Source: a bacterium
Lineage (GTDB): Bacteria; Bacillota; Bacilli; Lactobacillales; Streptococcaceae
Length of the DNA stretch: 64,000 nt
Direction of reading: 5' to 3'
Assembly (NCBI GenBank): GCA_905221195.1
Contig: CAJNCF010000001.1
Location: forward strand, 1 to 64,000
The notes beneath the pieces are model-generated. The model saw only the letters and a list, made by a program, of their open reading frames with translations, made no database searches and was not told where the DNA came from. This document shows positions 9,739 through 19,408 of the stretch, piece by piece (the first letter of the stretch is position 1; each line of letters starts with the position of its first letter). The position numbers were made by a program, and so were the translations under genes.

Positions 9739-10525
9739 ACTGAGCCACCTGACGTTCACTTATCCGGAACGGTCCTTTAGCTTGGATGTTGAAGACCAAC
9801 ACTTCGCCGATCCGATGGTGGCGATTGTCGGCCAAAATGGTGCCGGCAAATCAACGCTCTTCAAATTGTTGACGGGTTTGCTGACACCACAAACCGGTGT
9901 GATTAAGATCGATGGAGAAAATTTTAATGATTTTAAACCAGTCGAAAAGTTACTGAAGGTTGGGATTACTTTTCAGAATCCTGACGATCAGCTTTTCAAC
10001 CCGACCGTTCAACGAGAGGTGGAGTGGAATGTCGCGCAGGTCATGGATGACCACGACACGATTACGAGGCGGGCTTTAGCGGCTCTAAAAAGAGTTGGCT
10101 TGGATGATAAAACAGCTGAAAGTCCATATGACCTGTCATTGTCGGAACGCAAGCTGTTGAGTGTTGCCACAGTTTTGGCAGTGGATCCGGCGATTTATTT
10201 ATTTGATGAGCCGATGATGTCGCTTGATTGGGAAAGCCGGCGCAAGTTGACCGCAATTTTCCATCAGTTGGCTGATTCGGGCCACCAAGTTGTGACCATC
10301 ACCCATGACATGGATTGGGTCGCCGCCGAGTTTGAGTCTGTGTATGTTATGGAACACGGGAAGTTTGGCTTCGCCGGCAGTCCACGGGAATTGTTCAGCA
10401 ATCACGAACTTGTCCAGCGAGTGGGATTACTACCACCGCGGATTATGGACATAGCGGAGTCGCTGGGTGATTCACAGACATATTTATCGGTTAATGATTA
10501 TTGCCAGAAAAATCGAGATGTATAG
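9725..10525 (+). CDS. ecfA2: ECF transporter ATPase subunit A2
   Basis: 266-residue ABC ATPase: Walker A GQNGAGKST, Walker B IYLFDEP with the catalytic glutamate, and H-loop THDMD. The signature motif is degenerate (LSLSERKLL instead of LSGGQ), complementing the A1 subunit, whose signature is normal. Together they would form one competent and one degenerate nucleotide site. Its start overlaps ecfA1 by 14 nt with the RBS GGAGG inside ecfA1. Last gene of the foreign operon; a long terminator hairpin follows immediately. Confidence 0.85.
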   Translation: MSTIELSHLTFTYPERSFSLDVEDQHFADPMVAIVGQNGAGKSTLFKLLTGLLTPQTGVIKIDGENFNDFKPVEKLLKVGITFQNPDDQLFNPTVQREVEWNVAQVMDDHDTITRRALAALKRVGLDDKTAESPYDLSLSERKLLSVATVLAVDPAIYLFDEPMMSLDWESRRKLTAIFHQLADSGHQVVTITHDMDWVAAEFESVYVMEHGKFGFAGSPRELFSNHELVQRVGLLPPRIMDIAESLGDSQTYLSVNDYCQKNRDV

Positions 10526-10526
10526 A

Positions 10527-10602
10527 AAAAGTCACCTCTGTGGGTTTTCCAGGTTGAAGGATTAACTTCAGCTTCTGGCAAGAACTCACATGGGTGACTT
10601 TT
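10527..10602 (+). terminator. Long terminator hairpin of the ECF operon
   Basis: AAAAGTCACC (10527-10536) pairs perfectly with GGTGACTTTT (10593-10602), and inner stretches around 10538-10550 and 10577-10590 pair further, giving a long stem ending in T residues right after the ecfA2 stop. It came with the operon. Confidence 0.85.
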
Positions 10603-10749
10603 GTGTTTAATAACGTTTCATGATCATCGGGTGCTTCCTCAGATCAATCGGTTTGATTTTACTTTGTTTCATGGTCATAATCATATACCATTTCTTTTGG
10701 ATTTTTTGTTTGACTAATACAAAATAGGTCTTCATAGGTCTTCGCACTT

Positions 10750-10911
10750 TTAGCGCCCATTAGGATCATCAGTATAATTTTCTGAATTAGGAAACTGTCC
10801 CATCACTATTCGAACTTCGTCTCCCAACTTACGCTGTTCCCATTCATCCGTGAATCCTTTAAATCGCAATTCTGGAACTTTCTTTTTAACTGAATCATCT
10901 ATTTTCGCCAT
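10750..10911 (-). pseudogene. hsdS: hsdS N-terminal fragment (type I restriction specificity subunit)
   Basis: A 53-codon frame opens MAKIDDSVKKKVPELRFKGF and continues TDEWEQRKLGDE, the standard start of HsdS target-recognition subunits, and stops at TAA (10750-10752). Full HsdS is about 400 residues, so only the amino end survives. It overlaps the end of the DUF536 gene, the repB-orfX-hsdS order found on lactococcal plasmids. Downstream (10606-10749) there are only short broken reading frames, possibly further plasmid debris. Confidence 0.75.
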
Positions 10912-11397
10912 AGTCCCCACCATTTTATTGGTTTTTCTTGTTTTTCTATCCTTTTTTGATCTTTGATTTGTTCCTGTAAATTTTCCAACTTCTCTTTAAG
11001 AGCGTTCACTTCATCTTTATATTGATTGTCTAAGTGTTTGAATTCTGTTTCCTGTGAGGGCATTTTGAGGGCTTTTAAGTTATCATTTTCCGCCTTGTAT
11101 TCTTCTAGCAACTTTTTATCTTGCAAGGCTAATCGTTGTTACTGGTCTAACAAATTAGCTAGTTTTTCTATTTGTTGGTCTTTGGTATTTGATTTGTTGG
11201 TCTTTGGTATTTGATTTGCTACTACTTTCTACTTTACCTAAAATTATTTTTTCTGCTTTAGAATTTATTAGATTAGACCCGTTGGAACTTTTAAGCTGTA
11301 ATTCTTTTGGTAACCTTTGGTAGTGAAATTGAATATTTTGTTTTGTAACACTCAACTCATCCGCCAGCTCTTTGATCGTTTTTAAGTCTTCACTCAT
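10899..11397 (-). pseudogene. Broken plasmid DUF536 gene (orfX/repC-like)
   Basis: Two minus-strand frames are halves of one gene. The first begins MSEDLKTIKELADELSVTKQ, a helix-turn-helix start typical of DUF536 proteins encoded beside theta-replication initiators; the second has the coiled-coil tail (LLEEYKAENDNLKALKMP). They are split by a 22-bp tandem duplication (11175-11196 and 11197-11218), which shifts the frame; deleting one copy restores the family sequence KDQQIEKLANLLDQ, then meets a TAA (11139-11141) where family members have glutamine. So two separate lesions disable it. Confidence 0.8.
11175..11218. repeat. 22-bp perfect tandem duplication inside the DUF536 pseudogene
   Basis: Two adjacent identical 22-bp copies (11175-11196, 11197-11218). 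Because 22 is not a multiple of three, the duplication frameshifts the gene. Confidence 0.9.
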
Positions 11398-11758
11398 GGT
11401 TTAAGTCCTGCCTTTTAACCGTTGGTAGATATTGTTCAATGGCTTTTTTGAGGTAGCGTGCGATATTATGCTTAGAATATTCTTCACGTCTGCTGGCAAC
11501 ATAAGACAAGTGGTCTTTAACACTATTTAGCCCTCTTAATTCTTTCAGTTCGTCATAGAGGGGGTAAACATGGACTTGCAATCCTGCCATGATTTTTGTA
11601 TCTTGCATTTCAAACGGACTTAGCAACATATTTTCTAGCAATAGCGTGGTGTACTTGCTTTTCATTGCTTCAATAGCTAGCTTATCTTCGGTTTCTGATT
11701 TGCGTGCTTAATCTTCTTGATAGGCGGTATCTTCTAACTTATAGCTGTTATCGTCTGC
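11390..11758 (-). pseudogene. repB: repB C-terminal fragment of a lactococcal-type theta plasmid
   Basis: The frame reads ADDNSYKLEDTAYQED, a TAA stop (11708-11710), then continues to the natural end with motifs such as VYPLYDELKELRG and YLKKAIEQYLPTVKRQDL. These match the carboxyl end of RepB initiators (Rep_3 superfamily) of lactococcal theta plasmids as I recall them. The amino-terminal two-thirds are missing, cut off exactly where the transposase fragment begins. The replicon is therefore dead, and this is an integrated plasmid remnant. It overlaps the DUF536 gene by a few bases, as in the plasmids. Confidence 0.75.
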
Positions 11759-12085
11759 TCAACGTTTCTTTCGTAACCAGATATCCAATGTTAAACCGTC
11801 CGCATCAATCGCTCGATATAGATAATGCCAACGCCCCTTAATTTTGATATAGGTTTCATCCATTTTCCACGAATAGAAGGACTGTTTATTTTTCTTTTTC
11901 CAGAGATGATAGAGGATTTTACTGTATTCTTGAACCCACCGATAAATCGTAGTGTGATAAACATTTATTCCACGGTCATAAAGCAATTCCTGAACTTCAC
12001 GATAGCTCAGATTGTAACGTAGGTAATAACCAACAGCGACAATGATGACGTCTTGTTGGAATTGTTTGCCTTTAAAATGATTCAT
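11759..12085 (-). mobile_element. IS6-family transposase, N-terminal half (truncated ISS1/IS1216-like)
   Basis: 108 residues beginning MNHFKGKQFQQDVIIVAVGY and containing the zinc-finger/HTH region and the first catalytic aspartate (WKMDETYIK). Intact IS6-family transposases are about 226 residues; the second aspartate and the glutamate of the DDE triad are absent, since the frame ends artificially in TGA at the junction with repB. No terminal inverted repeat is visible on the other side either, where the sequence passes straight into pnuC. The element cannot move by itself, but it marks the path by which the plasmid DNA entered. Confidence 0.85.
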
Positions 12086-12121
12086 CTCTCAAGCCTTACT
12101 AACCTTTTTTCTGCTCTTTGA

Positions 12122-12646
12122 GAAGCTGAAGGTCGTGCTAGTAACTACCTATTTGGTTTGATTAATTCCATCATTTATCTGGTGCTTGCCCTTCAAAAAG
12201 GCTTTTATGGTGAGGTTTTAACAACTCTCTATTTTACAATTATGCAGCCAATTGGTCTCTTGGTTTTGATTTATCAAGCCCAGTTTAAGAAAGAACAACA
12301 AGAGTTTGTTGCGCGTAAACTAGATAGCAAGGGTTGGACAAAGTATCTTTCTATTAGTGTTCTTTGGTGGTTGGCCTTTGGGTTTATTTATCAGTCTATT
12401 GGTGCCAATCGTCCCTATCGTGATTCCATCATTGATGCGACCAATGGGGTTGGGCAAATCCTTATGACAGCTGTTTACCGTGAACAATGGATATTCTGGG
12501 CAGCTACTAATGTCTTTTCAATCTATCTCTGGTGGGGAGAAAGCCTGCAAATCCAAGGGAAATACTTGATTTATCTCATTAACAGTCTAGTTGGTTGGTA
12601 CCAGTGGAGCAAGGCAACTAAGCAGAATACGGATTTACCTAACTAG
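12122..12646 (+). pseudogene. pnuC: pnuC 3' remnant (nicotinamide riboside transporter, headless)
   Basis: Reading from codon 12122 gives EAEGRASNYLFGLINSI and on through several membrane helices with the PnuC signatures YFTIMQPIGL and WIFWAATNVFSIYLWW to a natural stop. Intact PnuC is about 250-260 residues; here roughly the first third is missing and an in-frame TGA (12119-12121) lies at the junction with IS-derived sequence. PnuC imports nicotinamide riboside for NAD synthesis. Its promoter and leader remain 4.6 kb upstream, attached to a foreign ECF operon. A translated product from TTG 12158 is conceivable but would lack essential helices. Confidence 0.8.
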
Positions 12647-12711
12647 GAAAAGATGTTGTAGGTTTTGGGATAAAACAGATAGAGTTGATAATAAAGGATT
12701 TTATATGATGA

Positions 12712-12737
12712 AAAAGAGGATTGGCGGATCCTCTTTT
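12712..12737 (+). terminator. Terminator after the pnuC remnant
   Basis: Perfect stem AAAAGAGGAT / ATCCTCTTTT with a 6-nt loop; works in either direction. Confidence 0.85.
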
Positions 12738-12799
12738 GTTGTTGAAAATATAAAAAACTCAGTAGTATAGGCATAAGGCAACTGAGCTCTACTCTGTAT

Positions 12800-13336
12800 T
12801 CAATTTTTAGGAATGAGAAGGTCTAGATAAAACTGGACAACTTCCTGTTCTGTGAAGTCTTGCCCTTTTTTTAACCACCAGGTCAATGTCTCGATAAAGT
12901 TGGTTACAACTAAGTGTTGGAGATAAGAATCAGGCAGACTTGGGTGAGCTTTTTTCAAATCATCAGCCAGCATGGGATAGACGTGGTGCTCCAGCTCTCT
13001 CTGGAGTTGACGGAGGAAGTAGTCATTTTTGGAGAATAGTAAACTGGTGATATGATCTTGGTTTTTCTGAAAATGCAGAAAGAGGTGGGCGAGGTAATCT
13101 TTGGTTGAAATGGCTTGCTCTCTTTCAAAGAGATGATGGAAGAGGTAGCGACAGAGCTCATCCAGAAGTAGCTCCTTGCTCTCATAGTGACAGTAAAAGG
13201 TAGAACGTCCCACATCTGCGAGATCAATGATATCCTGAACAGTAGTAGCCTCGTAGCCCTTAGCATTCAAAAGTTGTAGAAAAGCTTGATAGATAGCTTT
13301 TTTTGTTTTACTGATACGGCGGTCAATCTTAGTCAT
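12800..13336 (-). CDS. sczA: TetR-family zinc-responsive activator SczA
   Basis: 178-residue TetR-type protein with an N-terminal helix-turn-helix (TTVQDIIDLADVGRSTFYCHY) and a helical ligand-binding body rich in histidine and acidic residues, plausible for zinc binding. It is divergent from czcD, as in pneumococcus, where SczA activates czcD when zinc is high and represses it otherwise. The shared intergenic region contains a perfect inverted repeat beside the czcD -10 box. Assignment is by gene order and family. Confidence 0.85.
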   Translation of the reverse strand: MTKIDRRISKTKKAIYQAFLQLLNAKGYEATTVQDIIDLADVGRSTFYCHYESKELLLDELCRYLFHHLFEREQAISTKDYLAHLFLHFQKNQDHITSLLFSKNDYFLRQLQRELEHHVYPMLADDLKKAHPSLPDSYLQHLVVTNFIETLTWWLKKGQDFTEQEVVQFYLDLLIPKN

Positions 13337-13357
13337 ATGGACACTTGAGGCAAATTG

Positions 13358-13439
13358 TTCAGAACTGAATAAAGCTGACCTTTTGCTTCTATCCTTTCTT
13401 TGAGTTTTAGTAGATAATGATAATGAACAAGATGTTCAT
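13358..13439. promoter_or_regulatory. sczA-czcD intergenic operators
   Basis: ATGAACA-AGA-TGTTCAT (13423-13439) is a perfect inverted repeat immediately upstream of the czcD -10 region (TATTAT near 13445). A second palindrome, TTCAGAACTGAA (13358-13369), lies on the sczA side. Both fit sites for SczA, which is known to bind here in pneumococcus; exact correspondence to published motifs is not verified. Confidence 0.6.
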
Positions 13440-13468
13440 GAATCTATTATAACAAAGGAATGAGAAAT

Positions 13469-14359
13469 ATGAAGGCAAAATATGCTGTTTGGGTGGCTTT
13501 TTTCTTAAATTTAAGCTATGCGATTGTTGAGTTTATCGCAGGAGGAATCTTTGGTTCGAGTGCAGTTCTTGCTGATTCTGTTCATGACCTGGGGGATGCT
13601 ATAGCCATTGGTATATCAGCCCTTCTAGAAACAATTTCAAACCGTGAAGAAGATAGACAGTACACCTTGGGTTACAAACGTTTTAGCCTTTTAGGGGCCA
13701 TGCTAACGGCTGTGATTCTTATGATAGGGTCTGTCCTAGTGATCTTGGAAAATATCACAAAGATCGTTCACCCGCAACCCGTTAATGAAAATGGTATCCT
13801 CTGGCTGGGAATCATTGCAGTGGCTATTAATGTGCTAGCTAGTCTAGTAGTCCGTAAAGGAAAGACAAAGAACGAGTCAATTCTTAGCTTGCATTTTTTG
13901 GAAGACACTCTTGGTTGGTTGGCTGTCATCCTAATGGCGATTATCCTCCGATTTACAGATTGGTATATCCTTGATCCGCTTTTATCGCTGGTTATTTCTA
14001 TCTTTATTCTGTCGAAAGCCATTCCTCGCTTTTGGAGCGCACTGAAAATTTTCCTAGATTCTGTGCCAGAAGGGGTCGAGACATATGATTTGGAGAAGGA
14101 TTTAGAGGCTCTACCCAATGTCAAAAGTGTCAATCAACTTAGCATTTGGTCCATGGACGGTTTAGAGAACAATGCTATTGTCCACATCTGTATCGAGGAC
14201 TGGGAGCAGATGATGGAGACCAAAGAAGTGGTGCGTCAATTTTTAGAAGAAAGAGGCGTGCAGAATATCACTATTGAAGTGGATAGCAGTAAAAGCAATC
14301 ATACGCAACATAGGCGGAGGGTAACAGCCTTAGAGCAGAAGCACGGGCATCATCATTAG
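13469..14359 (+). CDS. czcD: Zinc/cation efflux protein CzcD (CDF family)
   Basis: 296-residue cation diffusion facilitator with six membrane helices. Metal-site motifs are visible: SVHDLGD in helix 2 (HxxxD) and a second HxxxD (HFLEDT) in helix 5, plus a histidine-rich tail (EQKHGHHH). It exports Zn2+ against proton influx. I prefer ATG 13469 (9 nt after AAAGGA) over ATG 13460, which abuts that RBS. It diverges from sczA. In pneumococcus nmlR/adh genes lie between czcD and galR as I recall; here galR follows directly. Confidence 0.9.
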   Translation: MKAKYAVWVAFFLNLSYAIVEFIAGGIFGSSAVLADSVHDLGDAIAIGISALLETISNREEDRQYTLGYKRFSLLGAMLTAVILMIGSVLVILENITKIVHPQPVNENGILWLGIIAVAINVLASLVVRKGKTKNESILSLHFLEDTLGWLAVILMAIILRFTDWYILDPLLSLVISIFILSKAIPRFWSALKIFLDSVPEGVETYDLEKDLEALPNVKSVNQLSIWSMDGLENNAIVHICIEDWEQMMETKEVVRQFLEERGVQNITIEVDSSKSNHTQHRRRVTALEQKHGHHH

Positions 14360-14386
14360 AAAAACGATCTCGCTAGAGGTCGTTTT
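14360..14386. terminator. Terminator between convergent czcD and galR
   Basis: Hairpin AAAACGATCTC / GAGGTCGTTTT with T residues; it lies between the two convergent stop codons. Confidence 0.75.
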
Positions 14387-14392
14387 GTTATC

Positions 14393-15424
<1,032 letters not shown>

Positions 15425-15435
15425 TCATATTTTTC

Positions 15436-15522
15436 TACTTTTTACTGATAATTTAGTAAAATTTTAGTAAAAAGGATTGACCTTGGGAAATCCCTTGGAT
15501 ACAATAGAAGAAAACGATTACA
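15436..15522 (+). promoter_or_regulatory. gal promoter, GalR operators and cre site
   Basis: Promoter TTGACC (15478-15483), 16-nt spacer, TACAAT (15500-15505). Upstream, TTTTACT and two AGTAAAA half-sites (15439-15472) form overlapping inverted/direct repeats likely bound by GalR. Just downstream of the -10, positions 15508-15522 match the CcpA cre consensus at all but one defined position (GAAAACGATTACA core), a roadblock placement for glucose repression. Confidence 0.65.
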
Positions 15523-15561
15523 CGTTAAGGTAACTTAATGGACAGTAAAAGGAGAAATCAT

Positions 15562-16740
15562 ATGACACAACATCTTACTGCTGAAGCTCTTCGTAAAGAC
15601 TTTCTTGCTGTTTTTGGTCAAGAAGCAGACCAAACTTTCTTTTCACCAGGCCGTATCAATCTGATTGGTGAACACACAGACTATAATGGTGGACATGTAT
15701 TTCCAGCAGCCATTTCCTTGGGAACTTACGGTGCAGCTCGCAAGCGTGAGGACCAAGTCTTGCGTTTCTACTCAGCTAACTTTGAGGACAAGGGCATTAT
15801 CGAAGTGCCTCTCGCCGACCTCAAGTTTGAAAAAGAGCACAACTGGACCAACTATCCAAAAGGTGTCCTTCATTTCTTGCAAGAAGCTGGGCACGTGATT
15901 GACAAAGGTTTTGATTTTTATGTTTATGGTAATATCCCAAATGGTGCCGGCTTGTCCTCTTCAGCGTCCTTGGAACTATTGACAGGGGTCGTGGCAGAGC
16001 ATCTCTTTGATTTAAAACTAGACCGTTTGGATTTGGTTAAAATCGGAAAACAAACAGAAAATAACTTTATCGGAGTCAACTCTGGTATCATGGACCAGTT
16101 TGCTATCGGTATGGGGGCAGACCAACGTGCCATTTACCTAGATACAAATACCTTGGAGTACGACTTGGTGCCGCTTGATTTGAAAGACAATGTTGTTGTT
16201 ATCATGAACACCAACAAGCGTCGTGAACTAGCAGACTCTAAGTACAATGAGCGCCGTGCTGAGTGTGAAAAAGCAGTAGAAGAATTGCAAGTTGCCTTGG
16301 ATATTCAGACCTTGGGTGAGTTGGACGAGTGGGCCTTTGATCAATATAGCTACCTGATTAAAGATGAAAATCGTTTGAAACGTGCTCGCCATGCTGTGCT
16401 TGAAAACCAACGTACCCTCAAAGCTCAAGTAGCCCTTCAAGCAGGAGATTTGAAAACATTTGGTCGTTTGATGAATGCGTCACACGTTTCCCTAGAGCAT
16501 GATTATGAAGTAACTGGTTTGGAATTGGATACTCTTGTTCATACAGCTTGGGCACAAGAAGGAGTTCTCGGTGCTCGTATGACAGGGGCAGGTTTTGGTG
16601 GATGTGCTATTGCTTTGGTGCAAAAAGATGCTGTTGAGGCCTTTAAGGAAGCTGTAGGCAAACACTACGAGGAAGTCGTTGGATACGCTCCAAGCTTCTA
16701 TATCGCTGAAGTTGCAGGTGGCACTCGCGTTTTAGACTAG
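15562..16740 (+). CDS. galK: Galactokinase GalK
   Basis: 392-residue GHMP kinase phosphorylating alpha-D-galactose to galactose-1-phosphate. Visible motifs: substrate signature [12 protein letters not shown]-binding loop [11 protein letters not shown] and the C-terminal TGAGFGGC motif. The start is ATG 15562, preceded by AAAAGGAG; an upstream in-frame ATG (15538) lacks an RBS. First gene of galK-HAD-galT. Confidence 0.95.
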   Translation: MTQHLTAEALRKDFLAVFGQEADQTFFSPGRINLIGEHTDYNGGHVFPAAISLGTYGAARKREDQVLRFYSANFEDKGIIEVPLADLKFEKEHNWTNYPKGVLHFLQEAGHVIDKGFDFYVYGNIPNGAGLSSSASLELLTGVVAEHLFDLKLDRLDLVKIGKQTENNFIGVNSGIMDQFAIGMGADQRAIYLDTNTLEYDLVPLDLKDNVVVIMNTNKRRELADSKYNERRAECEKAVEELQVALDIQTLGELDEWAFDQYSYLIKDENRLKRARHAVLENQRTLKAQVALQAGDLKTFGRLMNASHVSLEHDYEVTGLELDTLVHTAWAQEGVLGARMTGAGFGGCAIALVQKDAVEAFKEAVGKHYEEVVGYAPSFYIAEVAGGTRVLD

Positions 16741-16751
16741 GAGAGAAGTAT

Positions 16752-17411
16752 ATGGAAGCTGTAATATTTGATTTAGACGGCTTATTAGCTGATACTGAGA
16801 TCATTTCTCTAAAAGTTTATCAAGAATTACTTGAAGATTTTGGAATTCCTTTCACAGAAGAAACATATTCTAGAGAATACAGTGGACATAGGGAAGAGGA
16901 GAATGTTCAACGATTTTTGGATACCTATGATTTACCTTGGAACTTTGACCAAACCTTGGAAAAAGTTTATGAACTGGAAGCTCAAATTTTAGCCAAAGGT
17001 GTAAATTTAAAAAAAGGTGCTAAAAATTTGCTTGCTTTTTTGCAAAGAGAAGGTATTTCAATCGCTTTAGCAACTTCAAGTGTTGAATCTAGAGCTAGAA
17101 TGATTTTGGATAGTAATGGTATACTGTCACTATTTGACCATCTAGTTTTTGCAAAAGATGTAAAGCGAAGCAAACCTTACCCCGATATATTTTTAAAGGC
17201 CTGCAGTGATTTGAATGTTTTACCAGAGAATTGCTTAGTATTAGAGGATAGTGAAGCAGGGATTGAAGCAGCCTATAGAGCTGGGATACCAGTTATTTGT
17301 ATTCCAGACTTAAAAATGCCAGCACAGTCTTTCTTAAATAAAACAGAACAAGTTTTTCAGGATTTAGATGCTGTCAGAGACTATTTAGAAAGTAGGAAGG
17401 AGAATCAATGA
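16752..17411 (+). CDS. HAD-superfamily phosphatase / phosphomutase-like protein in the gal operon
   Basis: 219-residue HAD enzyme of the beta-phosphoglucomutase-like subfamily: motif [11 protein letters not shown], motif II ATSS, motif III lysine and motif [14 protein letters not shown], with a helical cap between residues 15 and 85. It lies 11 nt after galK and overlaps galT by 4 nt (ATGA), so it is co-translated with them. It may dephosphorylate or isomerise a sugar phosphate that builds up during galactose use. It is AT-richer than galK and galT, and in pneumococcus galK and galT are adjacent as I recall, so it looks like a later insertion. True substrate unknown. Confidence 0.8.
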   Translation: MEAVIFDLDGLLADTEIISLKVYQELLEDFGIPFTEETYSREYSGHREEENVQRFLDTYDLPWNFDQTLEKVYELEAQILAKGVNLKKGAKNLLAFLQREGISIALATSSVESRARMILDSNGILSLFDHLVFAKDVKRSKPYPDIFLKACSDLNVLPENCLVLEDSEAGIEAAYRAGIPVICIPDLKMPAQSFLNKTEQVFQDLDAVRDYLESRKENQ

Positions 17412-18895
17412 GTCAGGGAATTCTAGATGCATTTATCACGGAAGTCATTTCAGAAAGTACCTTTGAGGAAATGGATCGAATCTACCTGACCAATCGTGTT
17501 TTGGCACGAGTGGGAGATGGTGTTTTGGAAGTTGAGACGGATCTGGATAAATTGATTGACCTCAAGGACCAGCTTGTCGAGGAGGCGGTTCGATTAGAGA
17601 CGATTGAGGATAGTCAGACTGCGCGTGAAATCCTCGGTGCTGAACTGATGGACTGGGTAACTCCTTGTCCGAGTCAGGTCAATCGTGACTTTTGGGCAAC
17701 CTATGCCCAATCTCCTGAGCAGGCAATAGCAGATTTTTACCAGCTCAGCCAGAAAAATGACTACATCAAGCTCAAGGCCATTGCTAAAAATATCGCTTAT
17801 CGTGTTCCATCTGATTATGGAGAACTGGAAATTACCATCAATCTCTCTAAGCCTGAAAAGGATCCGAAAGAGATTGCGGCGGCCAAGTTGGTGCAAGCTA
17901 GCAATTATCCTCAGTGTCAGCTTTGTCTAGAGAATGAAGGCTACCATGGTCGAGTCAACCATCCAGCTCGCAGCAATCACCGCATTATCCGTTTCGAAAT
18001 GGCGGATCAGGAGTGGGGCTTCCAGTATTCGCCCTATGCTTACTTTAATGAGCACTGTATCTTTTTAGATGGTCAACATCGTCCCATGGCTATTAGTCGT
18101 CAGAGTTTTGAGCGTCTGCTGGCTATCGTAGAGCAGTTTCCGGGCTATTTTGCGGGTTCAAATGCGGACTTACCAATTGTGGGGGGGTCTATTCTAACTC
18201 ATGATCACTATCAGGGAGGCCGTCACGTATTTCCTATGGAATTGGCTTCTCTACACAAGACTTTCCGATTTGCTGGTTTTGAGCAGGTCAAGGCAGGGAT
18301 TGTTAAGTGGGCTATGTCAGTGTTGCGTTTGACTTCGGATTCCAAAGAAGATTTGATTCATTTGGCTGATAAGATTTTGCAGGAATGGCGTCAGTATTCG
18401 GATCCAAGTGTGCAGGTCTTGGCAGAAAGTAATGGAACACCACACCATACTATTACACCGATTGCCCGTAGACGCGATGGACAGTTTGAGTTGGACTTGG
18501 TCTTGCGAGACAATCAGACATCTGCAGAACATCCTGATGGCATCTATCATCCCCATAAGGATGTTCAACATATCAAGAAAGAAAATATTGGCTTGATTGA
18601 GGTTATGGGCTTGGCTATTTTGCCACCACGTTTGAAATCAGAAGTGGAGCAAGTTGCTAGCTATCTTGTGGGAGAAGGGAATACAGTTGCCTCTTATCAT
18701 CAGGAATGGGCAGACCAACTTAGAGCCCAATATCCAGACATAACAGATAAAGAAAAAGCCCTTGAAATCGTCAAGGACTCTGTTGGTGCTATCTTTGAGC
18801 GTGTACTTGAGGACGCAGGAGTCTACAAGCAGACAGAGCAAGGACAGGCAGCCTTTATGCGCTTTGTGGAGCAGGTCGGAATTTTACCAGGCTAG
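17408..18895 (+). CDS. galT: UDP-glucose-hexose-1-phosphate uridylyltransferase GalT (class II)
   Basis: 495-residue class II GalT (longer than the ~350-residue class I enzyme), exchanging UMP between UDP-glucose and galactose-1-phosphate. Conserved regions include the [14 protein letters not shown] segment and the histidine-rich active-site stretch [13 protein letters not shown]. It overlaps the HAD gene by 4 nt and ends the gal operon. Confidence 0.94.
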   Translation: MSQGILDAFITEVISESTFEEMDRIYLTNRVLARVGDGVLEVETDLDKLIDLKDQLVEEAVRLETIEDSQTAREILGAELMDWVTPCPSQVNRDFWATYAQSPEQAIADFYQLSQKNDYIKLKAIAKNIAYRVPSDYGELEITINLSKPEKDPKEIAAAKLVQASNYPQCQLCLENEGYHGRVNHPARSNHRIIRFEMADQEWGFQYSPYAYFNEHCIFLDGQHRPMAISRQSFERLLAIVEQFPGYFAGSNADLPIVGGSILTHDHYQGGRHVFPMELASLHKTFRFAGFEQVKAGIVKWAMSVLRLTSDSKEDLIHLADKILQEWRQYSDPSVQVLAESNGTPHHTITPIARRRDGQFELDLVLRDNQTSAEHPDGIYHPHKDVQHIKKENIGLIEVMGLAILPPRLKSEVEQVASYLVGEGNTVASYHQEWADQLRAQYPDITDKEKALEIVKDSVGAIFERVLEDAGVYKQTEQGQAAFMRFVEQVGILPG

Positions 18896-18964
18896 GAGCT
18901 TTCTCCTTGCACAGTCCTATAAAAAGTAGTATCATAGTGTCGTTTGAACTATCAGGAGGAAACG

Positions 18965-19369
18965 ATGAAAGACTTTCATTTTGATGCTATATCTGCCTTT
19001 GAAAATTACGAAATTGAACAAATGAGAGATGGTCACGTTGTGGTGACGACCAAAGTAGTGGACTCGTCGCTCAACTACTATGGCAATGCCCATGGTGGTT
19101 ATCTCTTTACCCTTTGCGACCAGATCAGCGGTTTGGTGGTTATCTCGCTGGGACTAGACGGAGTGACTCTCCAATCCTCTATCAACTACCTCAAGGCAGG
19201 AAAACTCGATGATGTGCTGACCATTAAAGGAGAATGCGTCCATCAAGGTCGCACAACCTGTGTAGTGGATGTGGATATCACCAATCAAGAAGGCAGAAAC
19301 GTCTGCAAAGCAACATTCACCATGTTTGTCACAGGACAAAGGTCAGAAGACAGACAGGTGAGGATATAG
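18965..19369 (+). CDS. PaaI-family hotdog thioesterase
   Basis: 134-residue single hotdog domain with the family motif NAHGGYLFTLCDQISG and a conserved SSINYLKAG strand. Such enzymes hydrolyse acyl-CoA or aryl-CoA thioesters; the substrate is unknown. Start ATG 18965 has a strong RBS (AGGAGG) 4 nt upstream; an upstream in-frame TTG would lie ahead of that RBS. It ends at a bidirectional terminator facing the methyltransferase gene. Confidence 0.85.
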   Translation: MKDFHFDAISAFENYEIEQMRDGHVVVTTKVVDSSLNYYGNAHGGYLFTLCDQISGLVVISLGLDGVTLQSSINYLKAGKLDDVLTIKGECVHQGRTTCVVDVDITNQEGRNVCKATFTMFVTGQRSEDRQVRI

Positions 19370-19395
19370 AAAAAAGAGGTCTACACCTCTTTTTT
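19370..19395. terminator. Bidirectional terminator
   Basis: AAAAAAGAGGT-CTAC-ACCTCTTTTTT, symmetrical; serves both the thioesterase gene and the convergent methyltransferase gene. Confidence 0.9.
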
Positions 19396-19408
19396 AGTTT
19401 CAGATAAA

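Noticed and set aside
8752..9835. Minus-strand ORFs of up to 187 codons opposite the ECF ATPase genes
   Set aside because: The plus-strand frames have full ABC motifs; the minus-strand frames follow from the higher GC of this segment and show no domain.
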